A DNA stretch of 64,000 nt from Dysidea avara (lineage: Eukaryota; Porifera; Demospongiae; Dictyoceratida; Dysideidae). The stretch is from contig NC_089274.1 in NCBI RefSeq assembly GCF_963678975.1, forward strand, positions 21,537,133-21,601,132. The letters are read 5' to 3'. The position numbers and the translations under genes were made by a program. Below the pieces are notes generated by a model. The model searched no databases. It was not told where the DNA came from and saw only the letters and a list, made by a program, of their open reading frames with translations. Of the stretch, positions 1 to 14,000 are shown in pieces (position 1 is the stretch's first letter; each line of letters opens with the position of its first letter).

Positions 1-2216
1 ATGTAATAATTGCAAAGACAGCATGGAAATACACAAAAAGCTATAGTGTACTAATAGCTACTTTGTGAATGTTACCTGAACTGATGATGATGCATTGTTA
101 GTGCTCCAGATGTTTGACTCTTACGGCTAACACAGTAACACTCTATCCAATATGTTATATACTAAGCATATAATAAGATAATTATAGCTTTTATTTCAAT
201 TCCACAACTAGAGAACACATTTACCTCCACTGATCATCCTTGTCACTATTTACAGTGATGTACATTGAGCTGAGAGTTGTGTGTGTGTGTGTGTGTGTGT
301 GTAAAAATGCCATTTTTCACTGTTGGAATTGCCATCAGAGTAGACCATATGGATTACATCTAAACTCTGCACCTAGCTGTCCAAGTCATTTATATAGCCT
401 TAACTGTTTGTTAAATTGCAACAAACAATTGTAATCATGCTGATGTCATTAACACTGAAGAAAAGTTTGCTGGGTAACAGCAGGAGTGAATACTATACTT
501 CTATTATTCACTCTTGGTAACAGTTAACAGCTGCATGTAATTTCCTTACATTAATTTATGGCAACCAATGCTCTAGTATAAGAATACGTGTATATAACCC
601 TCTGAGAGAAATCTAACATTTGCGTGCATCTAGTTAACAAGTTTATAACCATACTGATCTGGTGTCTAGCTATATGGCACAAATTAAGTTCATGTTCTAC
701 TTCATTTCAACTTATCAATGCACATGGCATGTTTCACGAACCTTCAACCTATCAATGGGATTTTCAGAGTTAAATTATTTCACACAAAAAAGCATAAATG
801 CATCACTAGACAGGTGCATCTCAAAATTTGTAAATTGTTCATGTATAACTATATAGGCTTAATAGACTACTTACACTAAAATTGGTGTGGATAGACAGTG
901 CACTGAGAAGTAATAAGGTGTGTAGTGTAGTGCTGTGTATGATCAAAATAGTCATTTATCTCATCAAGTAGCTACAGTGTTGATCAAACGTTTTGAAACG
1001 AAAACTACAAAATGCACTTTCACTTGAGGTATGTATAAATATATACGGATCATTTGACATTATTTTTACGATGACATTAATGAATATTGTTGTTTGCATA
1101 ATCTATATTTTAGTTTTGAGTGTAATCTGTTGTTTTAAATACATGCTTGACACTATGTACACAGCACAATTCAGTATACTGTATAATGGATACTTTTATT
1201 CCATGATGATATATCTGCCCTGGTACCCATATCAATAACAGCAATGCACATGCAAAGGGGCCACTATAATTACTGAGCCACCTAATGTTGACATAATTAT
1301 TGTAATGCACATTGACATTCCAGTACAAAATATCCCATCTCTTCTATACCGCATTAAACTGGAGTCGATGAACCGTATTTTATTTGATGTGGCAAACAAC
1401 ATGGCATACATAGCTATCAAGACACACGGTAGTGTGTCGTGCGGCCCAAGAAGCCGGCGTGTAACACCCGTGAGTATATTGACAGGAAGAAAGAAAACGC
1501 AATTTTCGCACCTCCGTAGCTCTGTGCTTCCTGGATGAAACAAGACGATTTTTGCTGTGGACATGCCCTCCAACTGCAGCACTCCACATTCCAAATTTGA
1601 GCGAAATCGCTTCACGCGTTCCCGAGATATGCGACTTCAAAAATTGGCTCAGTTTCTTCGTTTTTTTTCTTCTTATTTTTCCTTTTCTTGTCGCACACTT
1701 ACAAAAACTGCTATAAAACGCGAACGCCACATCCTATTGCCTTGAAATTTGGCACACAGAAGGGGGATATAAAGGCACATCTCGGTACCAACTTTGGCTG
1801 GAATATGATAAACAGGCAAAGAGTTATGAGCGATTATTCTCGAAAAATAACACCAATATGTTGTCACGCCTACAGGGTAAACCGCGTATGGAAAGGAGCT
1901 GAAAATCGGTGGATTAATAGGTTAACTATTGAACCTCAAACCTTTTGTGGTTTGAAAGAAATCGAGCTAAAAAACAGGAAGATACAACGAAAAAACCAAC
2001 AGTGTGTAACAATTACGCAATCGAGATTAGCTAATAAAAAAAACGACTGCTTGCCACGCCTACCAGATAAACTGCTTGGGGTAATGCTTTGAAAATCGTT
2101 GTACAGATGGAGTAATCATCTTAGAAAGGCTCATCAATGGTGTAGAAGAATCAGACTTAAAGCCACGGAGTTATAACACGAAATCCAACTTGGTGCAGCA
2201 AGTGCGAGATCGAGAT
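1..2216. other. Gene-poor left edge, repeat-derived
   Basis: I see no supportable exon here. The open frames at 1232-1745 lack splice context and family similarity. From about 1480 to 2216 the sequence looks like a degraded dispersed repeat. A segment near 1866-1930 (cgcctacagggtaaac... gaaaatcg) recurs in diverged form near 2056-2115, so this part is an old internal duplication leading into the satellite. A short GT run lies at 284-302. Confidence 0.5.
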
Positions 2217-2235
2217 ACTCTAATAGAGCAGTCAG

Positions 2236-3955
2236 CAGTCACCCTGAAGAGAATTCAAGAGATCAGCTAGAAACAAGAAACTTGTATAGAGATCAGCTAC
2301 ACACAAGTCACCCTGTAGAGAGATCAGCTAGAAGAAGTTACCTTGTAGGGAGTTCATGCAACTATGGAAAGAGATAGTTCAGCTAGAAGAAATCACCTTG
2401 TAGAGTTCAGCTACACCACCATGTAGAGAGTTCAGCTGCAAACAAATCGCCCTGTGGAGAGATCAATAGAAGAAGTTACCTTGCAGAGAGTTCAGCTACA
2501 AAGAAACCATCATGTAGAGAGTTCAGCTACAAACAAATCTCCCTGTAGAGAGATTAGCTAGAAGAAGTTACCTTGTAGAGAGTTCAGCTACAAAGAAACC
2601 ATCATGTAGAGAGTTCAGCTACAAACAAATCTCCCTGTAGAGAGATCAGCTAAAAGAAGTTACCTTGTAGAGAGTTCAGCTTCAAACAAATCACCCTGTA
2701 GAAAGATCAGCTAGAAGAGGTCACCTTGTAGAGAGTTCATTTACAAAGAAACCACCATGTAGAGAGCTCAGCTACAAACTAGTGACCTTGTAGAGACATC
2801 AGCTAGAAGAAGTTACCTTGTAGAGAGTTCAGCTACAAAGAAACCATTCTTTAAAGAGCTCAGCTGCAAACAAATCACCTGTACAGAATTCAGCTACAAA
2901 CAAAACACCCTGTAGAAAGATCAGCTAGAAAAAGTTACCTTGTAGAGAGTTCAGTTACAGAGAATTCAGCTACAAACTAGTGACCCTGTAAAGACATCGG
3001 CTAGAAGAAGTTACCTTGTAGAGAGTTCAGCTACAAAGAAACCATTATTTAAAGAGCTCAGCTACAAACAAATCACCTATACAGAATTCAGCTACAAACA
3101 AATCACCATGTAGAGAGATCAGCTAGAAGAAGTTATCTTGTAGATAGTTCAGCTACAAACAAATCACCCTGTAGAGAGATCAGCTAGAAGAAGTTAACTT
3201 GTAGAGAGTTCAGCTACAAAGAAACATCATTTAGAGAGTTCAGCTTCAAACAAATCACCTGTAGAGAGTTCAGCTACAAACAAATCTCCCTGTAGAGAGA
3301 TCAGCTATAGAAGAAGTTACCTTAATTGTAGAGAGTTCAGCTACAAACAAATCACCCCATAGAAAGATCAGCTAGAAGAAGTCACCTTGTAGAAAGTTCA
3401 GTTACAAAGAAACCACCATGTGGAGAGTTCAGCTACAAACTAGTGACCTTGTAGAGACATCAGCTAGAAAATTTACCTTGTAGAGAGTTCAGCTACAAAG
3501 AAACCATTCTGTAAAGAGCTCAGCTGCAAACAAATCACCTGTACAGAATTCAGCTACAAACAAATCACCCTGTAGAGAGGTCAGCTAGAAGAAATTACCT
3601 TGTAGATAGTTCAGCTACAAAGAAACCACCATGTAGAGAGTTCAGCTGCAAAGAAATCACCCTGTAGAAAATTCAGCCACAAACTAATTGCCCTGTAGAA
3701 AGATCAGTTAGAAGAAGTTACCTTGTAGAGAGTTCAGCTACAAAGAAACCATTCTGTAAAGAGCTCAGCTGCAAACAAATCGCCTGTACAGAATTCAGCT
3801 ACAAAAAAACACCCTGTATAGAGAGATCAGCTAGAAGAAGTTACCTTGTAGATCGTTCAGCTACAAACACTTCACCCTGTAGAGAGAGCATCTATAGAAG
3901 AAGTCACCTTGTAGAGTGTTCAGTTACAAAGAAACCACCATGGAGATTTCTGTAA
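2236..3955. repeat. Satellite array, about 30-31 bp monomers
   Basis: About 1.7 kb of tandem repeat. Two monomer types alternate. Type A is about 31 bp and reads gtagagagttcagctacaaa followed by caaatcaccct. Type B is about 30 bp and reads gtagagagatcagctagaag followed by aagttacctt. A and B often form 61-bp dimers, with variants such as aaagaaaccaccat. Copies are diverged and some are truncated. The array begins right after an 18-bp dispersed motif at 2217-2234. No coding potential is evident. Confidence 0.95.
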
Positions 3956-5336
3956 TCAATATATGTATTATATATATAATTTGTACATTTACTGATAAAA
4001 ATTTAACGTACATCTACTCATCTTTTCTTCTTCCTGTGGTAAAAAAAAAGATAGGTTAAAAAAGTCCCAAAGCCAGCCATAGGCCGGCTTGGGGTATACA
4101 AATACAAATACAAAAAGAAATGAAATCTAATTCAAAACAGCCAAGCTGTAAAAAAAGTGTGCGGCCCTCAAAAAGGCTATGGTGAAAAAAGATGTGAAAT
4201 CCAAGGTAGCGGCACAAAAATTCACCTGAATTGTCGTTATTAAATTTTTTACCATTGACCTACCATCACAGCCATTTCTTGGCCGCCACCTTGGATTTCA
4301 CATCTTTTTCACCATAGCCTTTTTGAGGGCCGCACACTTTTTTACAGCTTGGATTAGATAGGTATTAGCTCCACCAAACCAGTGAATTTTAAAATAACCT
4401 TTGACTAACTTATATTTGTATACAAAGTTAGAGTATATATGATCACGTAATTCATTCCTCAAAAGAATGCATGAGCATGCACATAGCGGTGGGACCAGAA
4501 ACATATATAATCATCAACTTCTCGTGGCCAAATCATGCATGGCTGATGAAGAATTGCATGCCTTTTACAGGAATTTCCCATTGTACGATATTATGTTGAC
4601 TATTTATAGCTACTCACTGAAATTTCAAAGTTAATAATCCTCTTGATAGATGGTATGAATGGCATGAGAATAACTGTTTATGGAATGAAGTTGTGATGGG
4701 TAACATTTATCACCAATAGTCACCATTATAGGTATGTTATTCTTCACATTTGACAAATACACTCTACATTTAATACACATATACATGGTTGACATCACTG
4801 CCATGTATAAACCAGAACCCAATGAAACTACATATATATATAGGCAATGACTGCTATTAGTGGCCTGTGTGTGGCCAATCATGCAGAAGCTATCAGGCTT
4901 TTTCTCCCAATTATATGCAATACCATGTCACCTGGCCCCCTCTATACGCATACAACATACATGGCACAATGCATCTATACACATGCATGCATCCTGGCTA
5001 TATATAGCTTAGCTACATGACATGTAGATATCAACAAGGTTAAGATTTTTCTGTTGCTATGTAGCTAGAGTACCCCAAATCAAGTCTGAACAACGCAGAC
5101 CATAGCTATGGCAATTGTTATAGTAACATGCACACACCTAGCTGTACAGTTGCAAATACTCACATTACTTCTTAGCATAATGGTACAGACTTTTTAGACA
5201 GGTTATAATTTGATTATGCATTAAAAAAATTCATTACAGTTGAAGTGTTATATACACTGGAATGTAAATAATCCAAGGTTCTTTGCATTAAAATGTTTTA
5301 TAGGACATGATGTAGCCACATCCTTCAGTGCCACAG
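3956..5336. other. Intergenic stretch between satellite and first gene
   Basis: No gene was recognised. It contains the foldback element at 4141-4352, listed separately, and AT-rich unique sequence. The small open frames at 4298-4504 and 4631-4882 have no splice-site or compositional support. Confidence 0.5.
4141..4352. mobile_element. Foldback (MITE-like) element with about 72-bp near-perfect arms
   Basis: The left arm is 4141-4213 and the right arm 4282-4352. They are reverse complements with very few differences, around a loop of about 68 bp. The arms start ccaagctgta and end tacagcttgg. The flank upstream of the left arm (tacaaaaagaaat ... aaaacag, about 4110-4140) recurs next to a similar ccaagct sequence at about 24398-24440 in the DNAI2 intron. 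This is therefore a dispersed family and not a unique hairpin. There is no coding capacity, so it is presumably non-autonomous. Confidence 0.75.
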
Positions 5337-6077
5337 TTAACTAGAGAACACATCATCATCATCAACAACTTCAGTGTCACCGATTACTATGATACAAGTT
5401 TCTGATTGTGATTTAAGGCCAGGTGGATTAAAATTTGCCAGTTGGGGTTGTGGATTAATGCATACTCTACTAGATCCGTTTCTGTTGGTACAGTTATCAC
5501 CAGAATATTGGCCATAAGCTATCAGTCTGACGTCTTGAATGGCTTTGTCCAAGTTATGCAGTCTTTGACTGAAGTAGCGGTCTTGTTCTGAAAGGCTAGC
5601 CTGCAACAAACCACGCATTAGTAACATGGTCCATTCGCCGAACAATTTCACACTTTACCACTACCAAAACAGTTAACTCACCAGCTGATGTTTTATTAAT
5701 GCAAACGAATCTTCTACACTTGAACACACTGTTCCATCAATTTCTTCTTTGGTGTTAACGGAACATGTTGATGTAGAGAGGGTGCGAGCTCGAGCTCGGG
5801 AAGTAGTCAACAATGGGTGTTGTTCTCCGGACACCTGAGGCAAGGCTGGACGCTTGTGGCGATTCTTGGATGAGTTATTCCACGAAAACCGACGTCCGCT
5901 GAGCGGCGAACGACAGTGGTAAGGAAGTGACAACCATTTCCAACTGTTCTTCTTTAGCAACGCCAAATTCTCTTTCTGTTGCGGTAGCGGACAAAGCGTC
6001 TCTTCCTTTTCTAAACTGGAAATGTTGGGACAACTCCCAGTAAGCTTCATCATTGCTCGAGACTGGCTCTTTATCAT
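5337..6077 (-). CDS. Adaptor-like protein with a LURAP1/FAM89-type helix
   Basis: Two exons, 6077-5682 and 5600-5337, joined phase 0 by an 81-nt intron with gtgagt donor and ttgcag acceptor. They give 219 residues. The ATG at 6077 is the first in frame after an upstream stop. The N-terminal 130 residues are Ser-, Lys- and Arg-rich and look disordered. A helix follows across the exon junction (about 124-160: DSFALIKHQLASLSEQDRYF, then SQRLHNLDKAIQDVRL). From memory it lines up without gaps with the LURAP1 segment DKIMALKMELAYLRAIDVKI..., sharing about 12 of 36 residues, including the D, L, L, D, Q, L, L, I, V, R pattern. The C-terminus is acidic. LURAP1 and FAM89 proteins are leucine-rich adaptors for kinase-myosin complexes. 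The family call is tentative, but that this is a gene is well supported. Confidence 0.6.
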
Positions 6078-7010
6078 GTTGGTATCGTAGCTAACAACTC
6101 AGTACCACTTGGAGACAAACAATTCTTATCTATTAACACCTGCGGTCCTTCTGGATTAACACGTTGCGTGCATGGAGCGTACAAGACTTAGCACCAACTT
6201 GAATTCGGCTAACCTTTTATCTACAAAAGCACACATACGGCTGCTCTGGCAAGTCACTCCTACGAGTCCCTACTAATGTTAGACTATGACGCAAGTGCAT
6301 AAGTCCTTTTAGGTATGTAAACTCACTGTAGGTCTGAACATCCTGTTGATGGTCTAGGGTTGCAGACAATGCAAACCAGGACTTGTATGCTTGTTACATT
6401 GTTTACAGGCTTTAAAGCTCGACGACGAATTGTCAAGTTGGTACTCAATTCCTGAGCTGCCACCCCCTCTCCCCTTCCCAAGCTGTCCAGTGAAAGTGGC
6501 ATGTGTAATCAGGTGTACTATTATCATAACTGTTTTATTTACTTACATTAAATATAAAACTAGATCATAATTACATTAACAAAATTCATGGAAACAAATT
6601 AGTTGTGATAACTGAAGTCATGAATATCACAATGTACTGTAACAGTTGGACAGGTAGGCAAACACATAGTCAATTCCCAGCACTGTGTGTACCAAGTGTT
6701 CAATGTAGTTCCCAATTAGTAGTTCACAGGTGCCACTGTATTGGTGAAATGTGGTCAGGAAGAAAGAAGTAAGGAATACACAACTTGGTGCTATGTACCA
6801 TAAATTTGAAAATGTTTTCATGAAATAGGCTGGACAAAATCATGAAAGCTTTATATGGAATAGATTTTGTCGCAAAGACAAAAATCCTTGAAAAATTATT
6901 TTGCGAACAGTACACATTCTGCAAAAGTTTGCTTGTGCAAACATTTCTCAATTTACAGTAACTAAAATCGTCATATAATGTGCATGCGTGTGTGTGTGTG
7001 TGTGTGTGTG

Positions 7011-7102
<92 letters not shown>

Positions 7103-7150
7103 ACATACATGTATAGTTTGCACGTACAAGTATGCATGAGTCTGTGACAC
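6078..7150. other. Intergenic between adaptor gene and JmjC gene
   Basis: Contains the putative 5' region of the adaptor gene near 6078-6250, which is relatively GC-rich, and a long GT microsatellite at 6987-7101. The 153-residue minus-strand open frame at 6724-7185 is mainly the translated microsatellite and is not a gene. Confidence 0.5.
6987..7101. repeat. (GT)n microsatellite
   Basis: About 115 bp of nearly uninterrupted GT repeat just downstream of the JmjC gene's stop codon. Confidence 0.97.
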
Positions 7151-10100
7151 TTACTGTTTTGACAATTCATTAAATAAAGGAGCAATTCTTGCTACATTCT
7201 CTTTAAACTTCTTCACCAACTTGTCTCTGTCCTCATGCTACTCCAGGACAGCACCAAAAAAGGTTATAAAATTATTATAGGTACATACTTCCAATAAGTG
7301 CAATGTTTCAAATACCTCACCAGTCACCCATTGAAATTAAATACTTTTAAAATTTGCTATTTATCACTACTGATCACAAACTAACTCCACATTTAGTTGC
7401 TATTGGTGTTACACCAACCTTATAAGAGTCTGTGTCTTCAGAATTGCACAACATCCTTAGCTGAGACAATACAATCCGATTGACATGGATGTTGCCACTC
7501 AGTACCAACCACTCATACCGCTGGTGAAATACAAAAAAACACGTATCAGCTTAGCCACACACACAAAAAAAAAACTGTTATCAAGTTACAAGGAAAGGAA
7601 ATGTTGTTGTAACTGAATTCTGAGTATCATACGGCTTACCTGTTTTGTTAATTGCAATAAGAATATTTCAGGGTCATCATTCGTCAAGCTGGTAAGCAGC
7701 TACATTGGGGAAGGAATGCCTTCAATATCTTTCAGATGTAATGTGGTCCTTACTATTCCCAAATAAATTCTTAAGGCAAACACACGGTCATGCAACCCCC
7801 ATTCTTCCTCAAAAGGAATTGGCTTGGAGTATCTGGAATAGAATTGAAGTAGCGCACACAGTTACGTCACAGTAGGAAATTTATATTACATGTCATTGAT
7901 GGTAGCATATTCAGGGGAATCACTCCACACATTTACTGATACACTTTCTTCCAAGGTCTCAACATGGTGCAGCCAAAACGGTGGGACAGTTAACATGTCT
8001 CCTGGACCAAGCACAGCAGTGTAGACAGAAGCACTGCACAACAAGTACATGAATATTGTAAGAGATATATTTGTAATAACAAATGTCTGTAACCAACCAC
8101 TAATGAAACCACTAATACACCAAAGATTGGCCATTATCAAACATTCTTTAGAAATAGCTCAAAAGCTTATCACATGCCTTGAGATACTATTGTTTAGTTT
8201 GAGGAAAAACCTCCCTCTCTTTTATCACAACACTTAGTGTACTGGCATTCAATTGCTGACATTGAATATAATGGGTGCCATGGAAACTAGTCACAAAAAC
8301 TGTTGACAGATTTTTGTCACTGATATTTAATGTCAGTAAAACAACAGTAAAGGTAAGGCAGCCTTGTTTTTCCTGTATCACAAAATTTGAACCAGTAATG
8401 GGAGATACTCCTTATTCATATAATATCACAAAGAATGTAACAGGATTAGGGCTATATTATTACTTAAGAGAACAAGCAGGTAACTAAAGTGGCAATTTGT
8501 AATTCCCAGGTGCAATTTAATGTTTAACTAATGATGAAGTAAGACATTAAGGCTAACCACATGCATGCTACCAGGAGCTTACAAGCTCCTGATGCACTTA
8601 ATTACTGCTGGCATTGCTAAAGCTTTCATGATAACTAGTTTCTTGAGAACAAAACGCCAAACAAAATCCCTTGCTCACATTCATATCAGTTCTGATTTGG
8701 TCTCTCAGATGCACTACATAACACATACACTTAGGTATGGAGTCAAAGTGTTCCCTAGCACCAGAACCTCAGGACACTACTGGTCGGTACCAAGCTAAAG
8801 GTGTTCACATTACACAGGTTTCAAAGCTTGGCTCTATATGCTCTACTGTTTGCAAAGTTCTAAAAATACCAGTTGGGTAGCTAATTTCTGGCATTAGCAC
8901 TTCCTTTTTTGATTGCAAGTAGCCCAAAACAAGAAGTGCACTACCTGGTCCCTTTGATCAATATATCACTACAGTGTTACATTGTTACTGTTATAAGAAG
9001 GAATATCGACTGGCCTGTATGGGCATTATTAACGTGGTTCTAGGAATAGCTGACTGGCTGGCTTACTTGCTATATAGAGGATACTTGGTGAGGTCTGGAC
9101 TGAGAATATCTACTTGACTGTGTCCGTAGTGCTGTAGGGGGTGGGAATGGTAACAATGCATAATGACACAAATGGAACATGTACAGTAAATTCAAGATAT
9201 GGAAATACACACTGTGACATAATTAGGGTGACACATGACTAGTGATGTGCGATACATATCGATATATCGGAATATCGCGATACTCTAGCTGTATCACAAT
9301 ACCGATGCCATGCCTAATGTACATCGGTACATTTGATCCGTGATTATGCAATCAAATTAATTATTTTGGTTGCATAATCACGGAAATGTGAAGGTCAGGT
9401 TTTGTGCAGTTTAATAGTGTAGCTTGGTTGTTTACCAGTTTCTTAAACTCTTTATATAACAGTGCAGTGGGATAGTAATAAACCATGAAAAATTATTGAC
9501 TGCCCATGCATTAAATTGAAATTCAGTATTTTTTGCACTATTACAGTGTAGCTGGGTTGCTTACCACTTTCCTTAACTCTTTAAAACTTGTTATATAACA
9601 GTGGGGTATAGTTGCTACTTAGCTATGAAAATTTATTAGCAGCCCACACATCTAATTGCACTTTTAAAAAGTACCATATTGTGTATCATATCGTATCGGT
9701 GACCACACAGCAGATACACCCTTTCAGGCGTATCGCATATCAGTACACTACATATGACGTACAAGGGAATGCACAGTGACACACAAAGGGACACGTGATG
9801 ACACAGCATGACATCACAAAGGGGCACATGACGAATCACAAGGGGTCACACAAGATGACACAAGGAAGCAAATGATGATACACAAGGGGGCACAAAAGGG
9901 GCCACACAACAACGCAACATGACACAACAAAGGGGGCTATGCAATGAGATACACGATGACTACAACATGACACATGATGACATGAGGAGACACAAAAAAA
10001 TGGGATACAAATAGACACACAATAACATAGCATGACGCAAACAGAGACACACATGATGACAGACAATGACACAATGTGACAGATGATGACACATAATGAG

Positions 10101-10980
10101 GGGGTGCACAATGACACATGCTCACCCAAACATCAACCTGATACCATAAATAATTACCCTAATCATGTTACAAAAAATTACACACAGAAACTTGGCAGCA
10201 CTAAACCAATTAACAATGCATTAATACAATTAACAATGCATTAATAACAGACTATACAACCTCAATAGACACAATACAACAACACAGGTTTTATTCATAT
10301 AGCAAAACTGAATGTATAAACTCACCGGATGTAAACAAGGGTACAAGTAGAGTTGGGCATTAGGAGGGAAAAGTGTGAAGTGTTTCTTGCCCTGAAGTTG
10401 CACAAAGAAATTGTACGTCATGTCGTAATGAGTATTTGTGACAATGCCTTTACGACCAACCCATAAATTAACCTGCCAAGAGATTTATTGTTAAATCGAA
10501 ACATTGAGGGGATGTGTCTTTGTACCTGGACGCTTTCTTCACTTAAAATTAAATCTTTAATTGGTTGGATGTAGTCCAGAATGTTTTGAAACACTGATCT
10601 GTAGGTGTGAAATGTATCCATGACTACACAGTCATTATGATGATTTATACAGTGACCAGAAGTAATTTCACAGTGTGAGAGTGGTTGCACGCTTGTGTGA
10701 GTTCCTTACACCACTACTACATGTACACCATACTTCCACACAATTTCTCTGTTATATAACACACCCACACACACCCAGTCAGTGGACCCTTTGTAAGTTA
10801 TTAAATTTAGGTAGACTCACCCAGCCAGGGGACGCTGAATATATAGAGATTTAGGCTATGTAAGAAGACTCTCAGGAGGGTGAATAAACCATAGATATTG
10901 CCGGGACCTAAGTCAATGACTTAGTCCTCCTCGTGCAGAACATGGTGTATGCATGATGTAAGGCCTTCTTGTTGGCTTGC

Positions 10981-11048
<68 letters not shown>

Positions 11049-14000
11049 CCTTTTCAAATCAGCCACTTTCTCACTGTAATAAAGATAAGGTCCTTGCTCC
11101 ACAGCATCTAGTCCTGGCTAGAATGAGAGACAGAAACAGTCACCAGGAGCAACGTGACATGTTGAAGCATCACATAAGCCATTAAGGACAACAAGGCAGT
11201 ATCTATAGCAACCATCATAACACAGTAAACAAACACGACACTATGTTTGAAGTGAGAGGCTAAATATTAGATTACAAGACTGAAGAGTTAATACAAACAA
11301 AGAAACAGTTGAGCAGCCAACTGATTGGTGTTACTAGTTATTGTGACTACCACAGACAGCCAGAACCAGGTAACACAAGATTATCTAAATAACAGCACAT
11401 TCTATAGGACAGCAGCTAATGGTCTAGTAATGAAAATTATCATCGTAATGAATCCACTATTATATGACTGGGTATTTAATAAGGAGATTCATGGCACCTT
11501 GTGAATGTGTCAGCCACATGTCAGAGTACAGCAAATGTAACTACTTGTGCTAATTCATCTGTTCTGAGAACCACAATACCATATATTTGTGCTGTTTTCC
11601 TCTTACACTCCAGGAAAACAAACATACAAGGCAGAAAGAATATTTTAACAATTTAAATATTATTTTTGGTACTATCGCAAATAGAGTACAGAACATGTCA
11701 AGCACCCTTGAAATCTTTATCCTAGAGAACTGTTCACATATGGCAATTGTGGAGTCAATTAATTTTGTCAAAAATGCCTCAGGAGTTCTTCTACAAGACA
11801 ACCAGTCAACACCCTCATCCCACATGGTGTCATCTTGATCATGATAATGACACGGATGCTATGATACGCCACATGACCCTAGTAGGTATATCACCTATCG
11901 GACGGAGGTGTGAAACTGACACTGAAATGTGGTGCATGCTTAAATAAAGAGACACTGTCCTAAACCTTTCCTCCCCCAATACATCTAAACCTTACAAAAG
12001 AAATATGAATTATCAAATTGCCCATACTCAATTAAGGACACTAAACCTTAAGTTAGCTGCCTCCCTATCGCTTCCCACGTGCAGCTTGTTGCATACCACA
12101 ACAGAACATGAAGTAATTTATGCAGCACAAAACATTTTAAGCAAGAAAAGAAGCTACTCCCTCTTACAACACACTACTGCTAAAGGCAACACTTGGCATA
12201 TTTGTAGTGTACAGAAGTATGGTAAGCTATGAAGAGCCCACCATGACCATATCACGAGCCATAAAGGGCCAACTTTAAGGCAACACACACACAATTCCAA
12301 ATATGTGAGGCATCCTCCAACAGTCACATCTAGGGAAAATATAATATGCCCATTCAAGGAACACATTTCAGGCCATTAATAATCACAATTGTCCAATTCA
12401 AATCCGACAACACAAACAGTATACGATTACAAGGCAATGTTGATACTAAACATACCTTACCCAAAACAATCTCCAGCGTGGTATTCACTTTGATATTGTA
12501 GTCCTCCCATTTCTCATTGACTAATGGCTCCAGTGGCTTGCCGTCATGAAATGTAGTGAATATACGCTGTGACTCCTGGCTAGCCAAATAACACAGGAAT
12601 ACAGCAATAGATTTGTGCAACAAGAAAATCAAACAACATAGACAGTTTCCCTCAGAATTGGCAGAGTAAACATTTTAGAGTATGTGGAAATTGGCAAGGG
12701 AAAGTTTGTCAAGGAAATGCTGATGATGTTACAAAACCCGTCTATCAGGCAACTTTCCCACAATATGAACATTTTAATGCTATACAATTATCAGCTTACT
12801 GTACAGTCAAAAAGATCAGTAAACAATTAGACACACACACACACACTGAGTTGGTACACCAGGGTTCAAAGGTGACAATGGCCACAACATTCCTTGTCAT
12901 ATGATAATCACTGGAGCATTAATTAGCACATTGCCCATGGTGACTGTTAATGGTATAATTTAATTATCAGTGGAATGTACATTATGTAGTTGTCACATAA
13001 AGTCAACTATACACTACGCACACCACCCACTATCTGCCTGAGGTTGGGTATGCCCTTAGCACCCCTTAGTAATGTACAGATACTATGGCAACCGTGAGGT
13101 GTCAATGAGTTTATAAAACTTCACAAGGTAAGTTGTAAATACCAGGTCCCGTATCCAACAGCAAAAACAATAAAGTGATAAACAGTTTTTATGAGCGACA
13201 ACAAATATATCTAAAGTATCATAACCCAGCTATCCATCTCGCTATAAATTTTCAATCCTTCTTTCTGTACCAACATGATAATATAATAAATCCCCAGATA
13301 TTATAATACAATGTTCACCCTGAACTGCAAACACTTCATAATCATGGACGCTTGTTCATGGTCCCATTTATATTACTGCACTCTCATAGTTAGACCCCTG
13401 AAATCAGGGCATCTTACTTCCATCTTGCTTCCTAGTCTGGCGCCGCCCGCCCCTTCGCATAAAGTAAGGGTCTGGTGAAATACAGATACTAAATCATTTC
13501 TAGCGCCCAGATTCGGCGCTAGCCAATTAGTGCATGCCAATGACGTTCACACAGAAATCGCCTTGGCAACACAATGCTTTTGTTCGAATTGAAGTGCAAT
13601 CATCTGACGTAACAAGCATTACGTGCGCTGTCTAATTGAATTCCTTTTGAAATGATTAGGTATTTGTATTTCACCAGACCCTTACTTTTTGCGAAGGGGC
13701 GGGCGGCGCCAGACTACTTGCTTCCATGCAAAGTCCTACTTGTATTTAGTGTACATGCTAATAAAACCAGAAATGTACTAGGGCTGTGATCAATACCTAA
13801 TAACTGGCTGTTGACTGGTGAACTGAAATGGGCTGAAAATTACCAATATCATATTTATGGCTTTCCAAGAAATGAAAATTTTTCTATAAGGCTTTACAGC
13901 ACAAGTGCTGAAGGTCTGTAGGACACCAGGTCCTACAGCCTGTTTAAAGTTGTTACAGTTTGCTTGAAACCTATGGTGTTAAATCTCACATTATTTTATG

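Noticed and set aside
1232-2092. Open frames of 116-134 residues on both strands
   Set aside because: Overlapping frames on opposite strands, no splice context, no recognised motif, and the region is a decayed internally duplicated repeat.
2236-3955. Possible CRISPR array (regular repeats near 30 bp)
   Set aside because: There are no unique spacers; the monomers follow each other directly and the genome is eukaryotic.
6724-7185. 153-residue minus-strand open frame with a His-Thr run
   Set aside because: Most of it is the translated GT/CA microsatellite; the flanks have no coding character.
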